DNA of 10,040 nucleotides from Pilaira anomala (GCA_025716855.1 JAIXMQ010000225.1:1-10040); one strand, 5' to 3'; counted from the first letter of the stretch, positions 1 to 7,772 are shown. Notes: generated by a model from the letters alone, not told the origin. Translations and numbers: made by a program.

Positions 1-148
1 CTTAGTAATATAGATTATGTGTCTTTACTATTCTATATACTATATAACAGAAGTAAGTATTATAGATTACACTATTAAGACTGATAACTAAAGCCCTATT
101 TTTTATAGATTCTTTTCCATCCTAGGCTCATTGCAATATAAGGTAAAC

Positions 149-167
149 TTTTTTTTTTTTTTTTTTT
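149..167. repeat. Poly-T tract (19 T)
   Basis: This is an uninterrupted run of T in an AT-rich spacer. A similar 17-T run lies at 494-510. Neither is bordered by a recognisable element or target-site duplication. The length is prone to error in assembly. Confidence 0.9.
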
Positions 168-493
168 CACATTTAAATAAATATCTAATTAATTTTATAT
201 CATTTTAGATTAATCTTCATATCTGATGCCATAAGACGTATGCTCTCTCCGTTACTTCTCGTAATGAATAGTACAGAACATACACTATATCTGGTCTTTT
301 CGTCTTTTTGGTCTCTCCGTTTAGTTTCTCTTTATTCACGTAGTAATAAGTCACTAGTTCCTTTTTTTTTATGGTGAAGAATAATAACGTAAGTGCATAT
401 TTTGTTTATATATTTATTTTAATAGCTATGTTTTCCCACAAATATATACACAAAAAAAGATCCATTACTGCTGTTATAGCTACGCATTCATCC

Positions 494-510
494 TTTTTTT
501 TTTTTTTTTT
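494..510. repeat. Poly-T tract (17 T)
   Basis: An uninterrupted T run followed by AATAAATAAATG. It could be the reverse complement of a poly-A tail, but no body of a retroposed sequence is recognisable to its left on the minus strand. I treat it as simple sequence. Confidence 0.9.
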
Positions 511-624
511 ACAATAAATAAATGCTATTTTTAAATCGCAATAATACTATTCCCAATATGACAGTTATTAAAGATATATATACCAATTGAAAGGCCATAA
601 ATAAAAGGAATAATCGTTTTTAAT

Positions 625-751
625 ATGAATGAAACCAATGATATAGAAGAATTTCCTGTTCTAAAAAATTTTTAAACCAATTACAAAAGCTGAATCAATA
701 GATATACTGGAGAAAAACTGGTCAGTAAAGATGAAATATACTGAGATTTAG
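625..751 (+). pseudogene. Doubtful small coding remnant with a one-base frame break
   Basis: An ATG at 625 opens a 16-residue reading frame (MNETNDIEEFPVLKNF) that stops at 673-675, just after an AT-rich run. Shifting one base within the T run at 669-673 opens a second frame that continues FKPITKAESIDILEKNWSVK and on to a TAG at 749-751, immediately where the palindromic array starts. The combined composition is charged and protein-like rather than random AT-rich translation. However, it is only about 42 residues, I do not recognise it, and there is no splice or promoter evidence. It could be a decayed exon of an element whose right end is at 1043, or chance. Confidence 0.2.
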
Positions 752-981
752 TAAATGGTTCATTAACAAAGTCCAGAAAATATCCAGTAAATGTAATATA
801 AACTGGGGGTCCAGTAAATGTAACATATACTGGAGGTCCAGTAAATGGTTCAGAAACAAAGTCCAGTAAATGTCCAGTAAATTTAATATAAACTGGGGAT
901 AAACTGGGTTGTAAATCTGACTTTTCCTGGAAATTTACGAGGGGTCCAGTTTATGGTTCAGAAACAGAGTCCAGTATATTT

Positions 982-1004
982 CCAGTAAAGGGTACATTTA
1001 CTGG
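982..1004. repeat. Perfect 8-bp inverted repeat, 7-nt loop
   Basis: CCAGTAAA at 982-989 faces TTTACTGG at 997-1004 across GGGTACA. It is the tightest hairpin in the array and uses the same word as the direct repeats, which suggests that the word itself, not just the hairpin, is what is conserved. Confidence 0.85.
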
Positions 1005-1042
1005 ACATTTTCTGGGAATTTACTGGAACAAAAATGTCCAGT
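1000..1042. repeat. Perfect 12-bp inverted repeat at the array's right edge
   Basis: ACTGGACATTTT (1000-1011) is the exact reverse complement of AAAATGTCCAGT (1031-1042), with a 19-nt loop that carries another ATTTACTGG copy. The next base, G1043, makes the outer end read CACTGG on the minus strand. CACTA/EnSpm-type elements characteristically begin CACTA or CACTG, so this is a candidate transposon terminus facing right. No matching opposite terminus is present in the window. Confidence 0.7.
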
Positions 1043-2087
1043 GTTTTTATTTTAGAAAATATCCATCCATCTATAAAAAGTACATAGTTAGATACATCCG
1101 TCAACCAAGAACAACATATTTTTTTCTGGAAGATAGATCACCTTTATTTCTGAAGATATCCGAATTTGAATACAACTACATCTTTTGGATTATTTTTTGA
1201 AGTCGAAAATGGAACCCTCAAATAATGAAAAAATTCTCCTTGACCTTATGGCCGCTATGGAAAATTTAAACTCAAAATTTGATGCTACGTCAGCCCAGTT
1301 CAATCACGTGATCCAGCAGTTTCGAACTGAGACCGAACGACTTGGCGCAGGAATGGCCCGTATGAAATCTCTCATCCAGGCACTTCAGGCCACTGTTTAT
1401 GCATCTTCTGACGCTCCTACCGCCATGAATATTGATGATATTCATACCACTCCAAATCCGGCCCCTGCCTTAGGTTCCAGTGCAAGTAAGTATGCCACCC
1501 AAGACAAGGTAAATCAGGTTCCTCCTCGTCGCAATGCTCCTGCTACCAAGACCACTGTTGGCTCGCCTGTTACTGCTACTGTAGTTCCAGTCGCTGAACC
1601 AAAGTGGACTCAAGCTGTTAAGCGTAAAGCTAAGGTGCCCCTCTCTGAGCGTAAAGCTCTTGCTACTGCTCGTGCTTTTTCTTTTCCTCCCGAGGCTGAC
1701 TCTCCATCCGGTTATACGCATGTGTATATACCACGTTCTCGTAACATTGACCGTAAGAATGTTCGTCAACGTCTCAGTACCCTTGGTTTGTCTACAGCTC
1801 GTATCTTAGATATTTCGTTCCCTGCTCGTTCTGTGATTGGTATTCTTATCCATAAGGAGTTCAAGGCTGAACTTATGAATGTTCTGACCAGTTGTAAGAT
1901 TCCTACCATCTCGGACTTTAATCCTCGCGACCACAAGCACATTGTTGACCCAAAGTTCTCTGATATGCCTCCACCACAAAGGGAGTGTCTCGCTGCAGCC
2001 TTACACCAAGATCGTTGTATTCGTTCCTTGTACTTCATTCGGGCTTACTTGGTACCAAGTGTCAGTAAGTATTTCCAAGAACAAGGT

Positions 2088-2090
2088 TGA
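2088..2090 (+). other. In-frame TGA nonsense codon in LINE ORF1
   Basis: TGA lies in the same frame as both the upstream 293 codons and the downstream 88 codons of ORF1. No base needs to be added or lost to bridge it, so a point change (for example CGA to TGA, a C-to-T transition) is the simplest explanation. A stop-codon readthrough site is the less likely alternative. Confidence 0.75.
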
Positions 2091-2353
2091 ATTACCTCGA
2101 CACTAGCTACTAGTGTTCTTCAAGAGAGAGTACCTAGACCCACAAAGAAGCGTGCTACTATGTCCTGGGCCTCAGCCGCTGATGCTTTCTTGACTGGTTC
2201 TGGTACAAATGAAGCTTCATATGATCAAGATGGAAACACTTTGATTCAGCCCATGCACATTGATACCTCTAAGCAAGAAGAGTTCCATGAGAATGCGTAT
2301 GGTTCTGACTCTGATGACTCGATTGATGACGCGCCTGATGGCAGCCACTCTCA

Positions 2354-2357
2354 ATGA
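2354..2357 (+). promoter_or_regulatory. ATGA stop/start overlap joining LINE ORF1 and ORF2
   Basis: The ORF2 start codon ATG (2354-2356) overlaps the ORF1 stop TGA (2355-2357). Some LINEs, for example SART1, translate ORF2 by termination-reinitiation at overlapping stop/start codons. The same mechanism is inferred here from the geometry alone. That the overlap survives while both ORFs are otherwise damaged suggests it was the working arrangement in the active ancestor. Confidence 0.65.
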
Positions 2358-3150
2358 GTGAGTTGTCTTCTAGCCACAAGAAAACCATTGGTCTTTGGAA
2401 CGCTAATGGTTTACAGTCAACTACTGTTGCCGATGTCCTATCCCACTGTCACTCCTTCTCCATCCTCCTCATCACCGAATCCTGGATTCTTGCTCCGTAT
2501 ACCCTACCTACCACTTGGACCGAATTTCATACCTATGGGAAACCCGTTACTCGTAACACTCTCACTGGTAAAAAAGTTCGTGGCTCAAATGGTATTGTAG
2601 CTCTCATCAACCCTGATTGTCCCGTCCCCGTCAATCACCTCCCATCACCTAATCCGTATACTCTCTGTCTCCAGTTTGGCCAACTGCGTATCTCCTGCTT
2701 CTACCTTCCGCCTTCCCTCTCCACGAGTCAAGCCGTGGCTGTCCTTGACTCAGTTCCTATTCATCCGAATACCATCCTGTGTGGTGACTTCAATGCTCGT
2801 TTGCACCATGTTACCGGTGACCATGTGTCCAACCCAAGGGGTACTCAATTCCAAGCCTGGTATGAAGAACGTCAACTGACTCTCTTGAATGCAACTCTTG
2901 CCTATAAGAAATACACATTTAGAAAGATGATGAAAGACGAGGAACATACAAGTATCATTGACTATTTTATTACTAATAATGTTAATATACTACAAAATGC
3001 ATCAATACAGGTATACGATGAACTTACCATGGGTTCTGATCACTGTCTCTTGTCTCTCTCCTTTGGTTTAGAAATAGCTCAAGACTTTACTCCTGCTCCC
3101 GAGGCCATTCCTTCTAGAAGAACCTGGCAGCTGTCTAAATTGAAAGAACC
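2354..3150 (+). CDS. LINE ORF2 segment: APE-type endonuclease domain
   Basis: This is the intact first segment of ORF2. It matches the exonuclease-endonuclease-phosphatase fold that nicks target DNA in most LINE clades. Visible motifs, numbered from Met 2354, are WNANGL (N16/N18, metal/phosphate site), TESW with E42 (metal ligand), GDFNAR with D145 and N147, SIIDYF with D203, and the C-terminal catalytic pair GSDH (D229, H230). All expected catalytic residues are present, so this domain could be active if expressed. The frame runs on to a stop at 3200-3202, but from 3151 a different frame (EVAELYASQFYTNTDYLRKT) takes over the conserved sequence, indicating a one-base loss at about 3150. Confidence 0.85.
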
Positions 3151-4838
3151 GAAGTCGCTGAACTGTACGCTAGCCAATTCTACACTAATACTGACTACTT
3201 AAGAAAAACACTTGAGTGGGAAGTTGATTGTACGTTGAATGCCGCTACCAGCAAGCCTGATTTTGAGCACTTGGAAGGTGTCCTATGTGATGCCATCTAC
3301 CGGTCATTAGACTCAAGCCTGGGTACCAAGCCTCGTAAACCGGCCCATTGGCACAAGTACTGGACCACAAGTCTCCAAATCTCTGCAGGTATACGTGACA
3401 AGTGTTACAAGAAGTGGCGGCGAGCCTCTGGGATCCATAAACTAGACCATTGGGTAAGGTATCAACAAGCATCCAAGAAATTCAAATCAGAAGTTCTAGC
3501 AGCCAAACGTTTATCGTGGCGCGATTACTGTCGTTCTCTTGAGACCAATTTCGATAAGGCTACAGCACAGATCAAGTATTCAAAGCGTAAGCATGAAAGC
3601 TCAGGAACTTTTTCACATCCAGAGGGACCTGTTACCGCCGCTAAGGTTATGTGTGATCACTTGCAAGAAGTTTATGATGGTCGTCACTTGAATACTTCAT
3701 TGTCCAACAATGTTGATACTACTCTTCCTCTGCCTATCACCGATGCTCCGTCCGATCATGCTTCTGGTATTTTTGACGAAGACCGTATTGAATACTATAT
3801 TACGTGTCTACCTCAACGGAAAGCTCCTGGTTCAGATCACCTTCGTGCAGAAATGCTTAGGCCTCTCAAGTGCCACTTGGCTCCTTTACTGTCGTTGTTT
3901 TTTCAACTGTGCTGGTCCTGGTCAACTGTTCCTCGTTCTTAGCGTCAAGCCCGAGTATTTCCAATACTCAAGAAAGGCGATCCAACTCAACCTGTAATTA
4001 TAGGCCCATCTCTCTCACGTCCATTTTGCGTAAGCTTTTGGAAATGGTGCTCCAGCCATCTATCAAGAAGTATTCTCCAACACTTGATATTGCTCAAGGT
4101 GGTTTCCGTACCAGGCGTAGTGCTCTAGACCAGGCTATGTGCTTACACGATCTTATCCAAGATTACCATACCAACATCAGGGTCACTACCCAGTAGTTGC
4201 GTTTCTTGATATCAAGCAGGCATATGATACTGTATCTAGGGATATTATTGGAAGGCCTTCGACTCTCTGGTACTCCTCTGCCTCTCCTTGCTCTGCTTCG
4301 CCACCTATTTGATGATGTCTTTGTATCCGTACTAGTTGGTAACTGCTCTTCACCATCATTCTCTCCGATTACTGGTGTATTACAAGGTTCTGTTCTGAGT
4401 CCTTTATTGTATTCTATATACATTAATTCTCTCCCTGCTCTGCTACGCTCCTTTGCCTCTGCCAAGACTACTAGGGTCACCATCCCAGGTTCTGCTACTT
4501 CTCCTACTGAAACTGTCGCTATTAACTCCTTGTTATTTGCTGATGATGTTGCCATCTTCGGTAGTAAACGTGAGGTAATGCAAATGCTTACTGCTGTGTC
4601 CCAACACTCGGATGATCTTGGTTACCGCTGGAACCCTCTCAAATGTGCTGTGGTTAATCATCCTCAGGGTAGGACTCCTTCTGGTGTACATCTGGACCCC
4701 CTTAAGCTTTACAATGTTGCATTACCGCAAGTAGATGAATTTGTGTACCTTGGTGTACCATTTCTTAAGTCTGGTATCTCTGGTACAGCTATGGCTAAAC
4801 TACGGGCTCCTGGTACTATGGCGCTATGGCACCTTGCA
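3151..4838 (+). pseudogene. LINE ORF2 segment: reverse transcriptase domain, several frame breaks
   Basis: After a linker with basic and aromatic residues (3235-3700), the RT signature begins with the KAPGSDHLRAEMLRPL motif near 3821, followed by PILKKGDP near 3961 and NYRPISL near 3996. Motif A, AFLDIKQAYDTV, is at 4199-4234 with the catalytic Asp; motif B, GVLQGSVLSPLL, is at 4374-4409; motif C, FADD, is at 4536-4547 with both catalytic Asp codons intact. A thumb-like segment follows (VDEFVYLGVPFLKSGIS, from about 4732). Breaks occur at TAG 3940, then frame changes near 3993, 4173 and 4249. From 4251 to 4838 the frame is open. All catalytic aspartates are retained, but the protein cannot be read through. 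Identification as non-LTR RT is secure. Confidence 0.85.
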
Positions 4839-4839
4839 T

Positions 4840-5783
4840 AAAATGGGTGCTCATCGTTCTGGTTTCTCTCTCCTTCTAAGTTCGAAGCTTTACAAACATT
4901 TATCCGCCAAAATTTGAATATGGTCTGGCCATTCTACAGCTACTTAAAAGGATTTGGCTCTTTTTGAAAAGATACAAGACAGGTGCTTCGTCTCATGGTT
5001 GGTGGTCACCCCACTTCTTCTACCCAAGTACTCAAGATCATAACAAATCTACCTTCGGTTTCCTGGCGAGCTGATGTATTAGTCACCAAATTCTGCCTAC
5101 GGGTCCGCTACTTGCCCAAGAATTGCCTCTTGCTACGCTTACAGGATACTTTATCTTCTAGGTCACTGCTGCAATCCTCTCTCAAGACGAATAGCTTATA
5201 CACCAGTCTCCCTGAGTACGCTTTCGACTCCCCAGCCATCTGGCTACTTCCTGGCTGAAGCACGTCAAACACGGCTTAACACTTTCCTCGGTAGTACCTC
5301 CCAGGTCTTAGCTAAAGCCTGTCGCCATGAGGTTGGTTGGATCCTATCATCTTCCTCCCTGCCACCCGCACTGATCGTAGTAGGCTCATTCGCTGGCGTA
5401 TGAACTGGCTACCCGGTAACCCACATGAGTGTTTGTGTACCCAAGACCACACTTCTCGTCGTCACTTTAACAAATATGATTGTCCGGCCATCCCTACTGA
5501 TCTTTGGGATGCCCTACCACACGCTCCTCCTGACGTTCATCCTATTGATAATGCTTTCTCTCTGCTGCCACTCGATACTAAGGACTACAAGCCGTTCTGG
5601 CCTGCCCTGCTGACCATTCTATGGTATGTTGAAATACTGGTGAATCCCTCTGGTTATTTCCCAGAAGATCCTGATCCTGGTGCCTTATGGCGTGACCATC
5701 ATAAGCGTACTAACCTTCCCGCCGCTACTAATGATCATCATCAAGACCTTCAAGCTGCGAACTCAAGACTATTAACCCCTTAA
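4840..5783 (+). pseudogene. LINE ORF2 segment: C-terminal region with Cys/His knuckle
   Basis: This is the region after RT. KMGAHRSGFSLLLSSKLYK (4840-4896) leads to KFEYGLAIL (4910-4936), ALFEKIQDRC and LRLMVGGHPTSS, each in a different frame. From 4983 to about 5215 the frame is open, then it shifts near 5220 and 5336. The last part, 5337-5783, is open and carries RWRMNWLPG followed by C-x1-C-x8-H-x5-C (5391-5483), a Cys/His knuckle of the kind found at the C terminus of many LINE ORF2 proteins and thought to bind nucleic acid. The end is Pro/Asp/His-rich and stops at TAA 5781. This is the part of ORF2 most damaged by frame changes. Confidence 0.75.
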
Positions 5784-5943
5784 ACTTTAGCTCTTGGGCC
5801 TCCACTTGTTGTTCAAACTTTTGCTCTCATTACAATTCACATCTATCCCATTCAAACCTTTTTGTATATTCGAGTAGCTTTTTAAGTTAGATATATTTTT
5901 TACATCCCCCCCTCTAGTCATGAATGCATTAATGGCAAAATAA
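5784..5943 (+). other. LINE 3' UTR and inferred 3' end
   Basis: This is a short non-coding stretch after the ORF2 stop with a run of seven C (5906-5912) and ending in GCATTAATGGCAAAATAA. The A-rich end resembles a short LINE 3' tail; beyond it the composition becomes that of the spacer. The exact end is inferred, since no flanking duplication was recognised. Confidence 0.45.
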
Positions 5944-6058
5944 GCCGATTGCAGTATTCTTTTATTAATAAACTTAAAATCTTTAAACTGAGCTAACAGG
6001 GCATGCTCTTCTGATAGGTCATTACTTTGTTTTATGTCCGCTTGGCTTGTACTTTGGG

Positions 6059-6076
6059 CACGTGATATTCACGTGA
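6059..6076. promoter_or_regulatory. Paired CACGTGA boxes, 11 bp apart
   Basis: CACGTGA begins at 6059 and again at 6070; the second lies in the perfect palindrome TCACGTGA (6069-6076). CACGTG is the core E-box bound by bHLH factors of the Cbf1/USF type. The 11-bp period puts both sites on the same face of the helix. Factor identity and function are inferred. Confidence 0.45.
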
Positions 6077-6089
6077 TTTACTGATGTTC

Positions 6090-6117
6090 ATTGGCTATTG
6101 GCACATAAAAATATTTA
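6090..6117 (+). promoter_or_regulatory. Two inverted CCAAT words and a TATA-like sequence
   Basis: ATTGG (the reverse of CCAAT) occurs at 6090-6094 and 6097-6101, directly followed by CATAAAAATATTTA (6103-6116). With the E-box pair just upstream, this looks like a compact promoter for rightward transcription, but no supported gene starts within the next kilobase. It may be a relic. Confidence 0.3.
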
Positions 6118-6845
6118 TTGTTAACAAAGTCATTTAAATCATACTGGTCTTGGTTCTGTCTCTCTACGTGTCCTAGTTGTCGAGATATAGTCAAATTGGT
6201 AATTTATTCATTTATTTTTTTTTTGTAGTTGAAAAGTGACTGGTTGAAATATTTGATCTCCATTTCTCGGTAAATTCTTATGGATTAATCTGTACCTTCT
6301 TGATTACTTAATGTATTGTTTTGCCGCTGCGTTTGATACAAATTGTATATCCGTGTATCTTTGCCATGGTTATCCATCTGAAACCTACTTCGTGTCACCT
6401 ACTCATCGTTTTGCCGTACCTATCTTTTCCCGTACCTTCTCCCCCATTGTTCTCTATTGTTTATTTTTATATTTATTTTATTTTACCCGTATTTATTTTA
6501 TTTCATTTAACGATTTGACAGGTTACATTTTAATTGTCTATAAATAGTGTAACTTGGAATTTCTTAATAAAGATCTTTAGTCTTACATATAAATCTTTGG
6601 ATAAAGTTTCTCTTATTATCTTTGGTTATAACTACTTAGACGATTTTCTAAGCTTACTAGTGCAAATTTCTCTCTGTTCTTATAATAATATTACCTAAGT
6701 CTTTACAGTTTCCTTTTGTCATATTATTATCCTTTTATTTTATCTCTGTTTCTAAGTACAAGGTAAACATAAATAGTGAACAGAATCCTCTCACTTCCAG
6801 TCAACCTAAGTTCCTTACAAATACCAGATGTTTCTTCAGATGCAA

Positions 6846-6873
6846 CACGTGACCTTCACGTGACCTTCACGTT
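6846..6873. promoter_or_regulatory. Three CACGT boxes in an 11-bp tandem repeat
   Basis: CACGTGACCTT is repeated head to tail at 6846 and 6857, then a third partial copy, CACGTTA, starts at 6868. The two full copies are perfect. A TATA-like TTTATATAAATAAA follows at about 6878-6891. The cluster lies about 600 bp upstream of the transposase ATG and could be its upstream activating region, or subterminal binding sites of that element. Confidence 0.4.
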
Positions 6874-7468
6874 ACTTTTTATATAAATAAAATAAAGATA
6901 AAATAGAAATACTTTAATTCTGACAATTAAAGATTTCTTTACAAGTTACAAGTATTTTAAGATAGAAGATAAAAGATAACATTTTATTGAATAGTAGATT
7001 GAGGGTATTTATACTTTCTTATTTTCTAATTATGCAAACTAATATATCAAAGAAAGTTATTAAAACTTTTTTCGTTACTGTCTTGTATTTCTAAGTACCT
7101 TGGTTATTAAGATATAGCTGAATTTGTCTTTTTTTTTTATTTTGTTCCCAGTAATTGGTAACGCCTCTCGTTGATTTGAAAAAAAAAGTGTTCTGCTTGT
7201 TTGTTTATTTATATATTAATCTATAAATTCTTATATTCGTTATATAAAAAAATATTTCTTTGGATTAATATGTTGTTCAATTGAAAAACCAAGATTTATG
7301 TCTACATTTAAACAGGGTTAAAAAAAAAACTTGTCAAGTTGAGAGCGTAACTCAAAACCATCCGGAGTCCCAATGATTATAATAAAGTACCTTGAATAAC
7401 TAAGCCTTCTTTTTCTGTTCCTTTTTCTTACTGCTTATTTTATTCAGTATCTTTTTTTTTAAAAAAAC

Positions 7469-7772
7469 ATGACAAAGTCTACAAAAGTAGCTTGCTTTTG
7501 TCAGGATAAATGTATGGGTGGTACTCCCTCAAACTACAGTTTTGTTAAGGTCTCAACTCGTAAGCTTCACGAGAAACAAGACCCTGCTGCTTGGGCTCGT
7601 AGAAGAGCCTACAATTTAACTAATGGCGTTCCATTTAAACGTAAGCTGCTGCAATCATTTTAAAATTGAGTAATGTCATTGTTAACTTTTATTTTTAATA
7701 CATTAGATTCTGTTGTAACCGACAATGTCGACAATTTTCAAGCCAGAGCACCTTCTCAACAGTCTGAAGGTA

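Larger units (their letters stand above)
1..624. other. AT-rich spacer with poly-T tracts, no gene seen
   Basis: I find no convincing coding sequence in this stretch on either strand. It is strongly AT-rich and interrupted by homopolymer T tracts, the longest at 149-167 (19 T) and 494-510 (17 T), with a shorter one near 362-370. I looked for retroelement tails on the minus strand and saw no AATAAA signal ahead of the resulting A tracts, so they are more simply read as low-complexity slippage tracts. A CACTA word occurs at 283-287 but nothing around it supports a transposon end. Confidence 0.6.
751..1043. repeat. Palindromic tandem array of CCAGTAAA / TTTACTGG words
   Basis: CCAGTAAA occurs at 784, 811, 838, 863, 874 and 982, with close variants at 773, 946 and 971. 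The opposite word TTTACTGG or TATACTGG occurs at 826, 997 and 1019, and AAACTGGG at 801, 890 and 901. Three copies start exactly 27 bp apart (784, 811, 838). The first two 27-mers differ at three positions, and in the second, CCAGTA (811-816) faces TACTGG (828-833) as inverted arms. A longer unit of about 59 bp at 751-809 recurs at 841-899 (90-bp offset) with six differences, and a third diverged copy begins near 949. The array stops abruptly at CCAGTG (1038-1043). It could be subterminal transposase-binding repeats of a DNA transposon to the left, or 5' UTR monomers of the LINE whose ORF1 starts 165 bp downstream. Confidence 0.8.
1209..2357 (+). pseudogene. LINE ORF1 (RNA-binding, RRM-like), one in-frame stop
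   Basis: ORF1 proteins of LINEs coat the element RNA and assist target-primed reverse transcription. I start it at the ATG at 1209 (MEPSNNEKILLDLMAAMENL); an upstream TTG in frame is not a likely fungal start. Residues 1-65 are heptad-like and charged, consistent with a coiled coil. A Pro/Thr/Ala-rich linker follows to about residue 135, then a basic segment (KWTQAVKRKAKVPLSERKA). From residue 169, YTHVYIPRSRN through ILDISFPARSVIGILIHKEF has the beta-alpha-beta pattern of an RRM-like fold. A TGA at 2088-2090 interrupts codon 294, but the same frame then stays open, through a basic patch (RVPRPTKKRA) and an acidic end (DSDDSIDDAPDGSHSQ), to TGA at 2355-2357. That gives about 382 codons with one nonsense codon. 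A short internal frame from ATG 2160 is the tail of this ORF, not a separate gene. Confidence 0.75.
2354..5783 (+). pseudogene. LINE ORF2 polyprotein (endonuclease + reverse transcriptase), frame-broken
   Basis: One ancestral ORF of about 1,140 codons can be followed from ATG 2354 to TAA 5781-5783 by conserved motifs, but not in one frame. The frame changes at about 3150, 3993, 4173, 4249, 4839, 4899, 4907, 4950, 4986, 5220 and 5336, and there is a TAG at 3940-3942 where the family expects Trp. Eight of the eleven shifts are of the one-base-loss type and several fall next to short homopolymers. All major domains are present, so decay is recent or the breaks are partly sequence error. The product would nick genomic DNA and use the exposed 3' OH to prime reverse transcription of LINE RNA. 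Individual domains are listed separately. Confidence 0.85.
1044..5943 (+). mobile_element. LINE (non-LTR retrotransposon), nearly full length, broken
   Basis: This is a two-ORF non-LTR retrotransposon in the order 5' UTR, ORF1 (coiled coil plus RRM-like), ORF2 (APE endonuclease, reverse transcriptase, C-terminal Cys/His knuckle), 3' UTR. The body is visibly richer in G+C than its flanks, a sharp change near 1200 and again near 5800. The boundaries are inferred. The left one is placed at the end of the palindromic array, although the array could instead be its 5' UTR. The right one is placed after AATGGCAAAATAA at 5931-5943, in the place expected for a short A-rich LINE tail. I could not find a target-site duplication. 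Frame breaks in ORF2 and a stop in ORF1 mean that, as written, this copy is not autonomous. The clade was not assigned; phylogeny of the RT would be needed. Confidence 0.85.
5944..7468. other. AT-rich spacer between LINE and transposase gene
   Basis: There is no supported gene. An open frame at 6311-6547 translates to a Phe/Tyr/Leu-rich, low-complexity peptide with no recognisable domain and I do not accept it. The stretch holds two clusters of CACGTG boxes (6059-6076 and 6846-6873), CCAAT- and TATA-like words near the first, and AATAAA words near 6563 (AATAAAG) and 6888-6894. The last about 150 bases before the transposase ATG include a slightly GC-richer patch (7342-7375) that may be its 5' UTR. 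Confidence 0.5.

Noticed and set aside
283..287. CACTA word as a transposon left end
   Set aside because: No inverted partner or subterminal repeats match the array ending at 1043.
751..1043. CRISPR array
   Set aside because: Repeats are palindromic words at irregular spacing without unique spacers, in a eukaryotic context with introns and LINEs.
1470..2038. Minus-strand open frames opposite LINE ORF1
   Set aside because: Antisense to a clear coding region, with no protein-like motifs.
2160..2357. Small separate gene starting at ATG 2160
   Set aside because: It is in the same frame as ORF1 and is its C-terminal tail after the TGA at 2088.
1044..5960. Target-site duplication flanking the LINE
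   Set aside because: Compared the sequence after 5943 with that between 1044 and 1208 by eye and found no convincing direct repeat.
6311..6547. Open frame of 78 codons rich in Phe, Tyr and Leu
   Set aside because: Low-complexity translation of AT-rich DNA, with no domain, and an equally long overlapping frame one base over. No support for a gene.
7330..7380. tRNA- or SINE-like patch upstream of the transposase
   Set aside because: No B-box consensus or cloverleaf pairing could be drawn; only a slightly higher G+C content.
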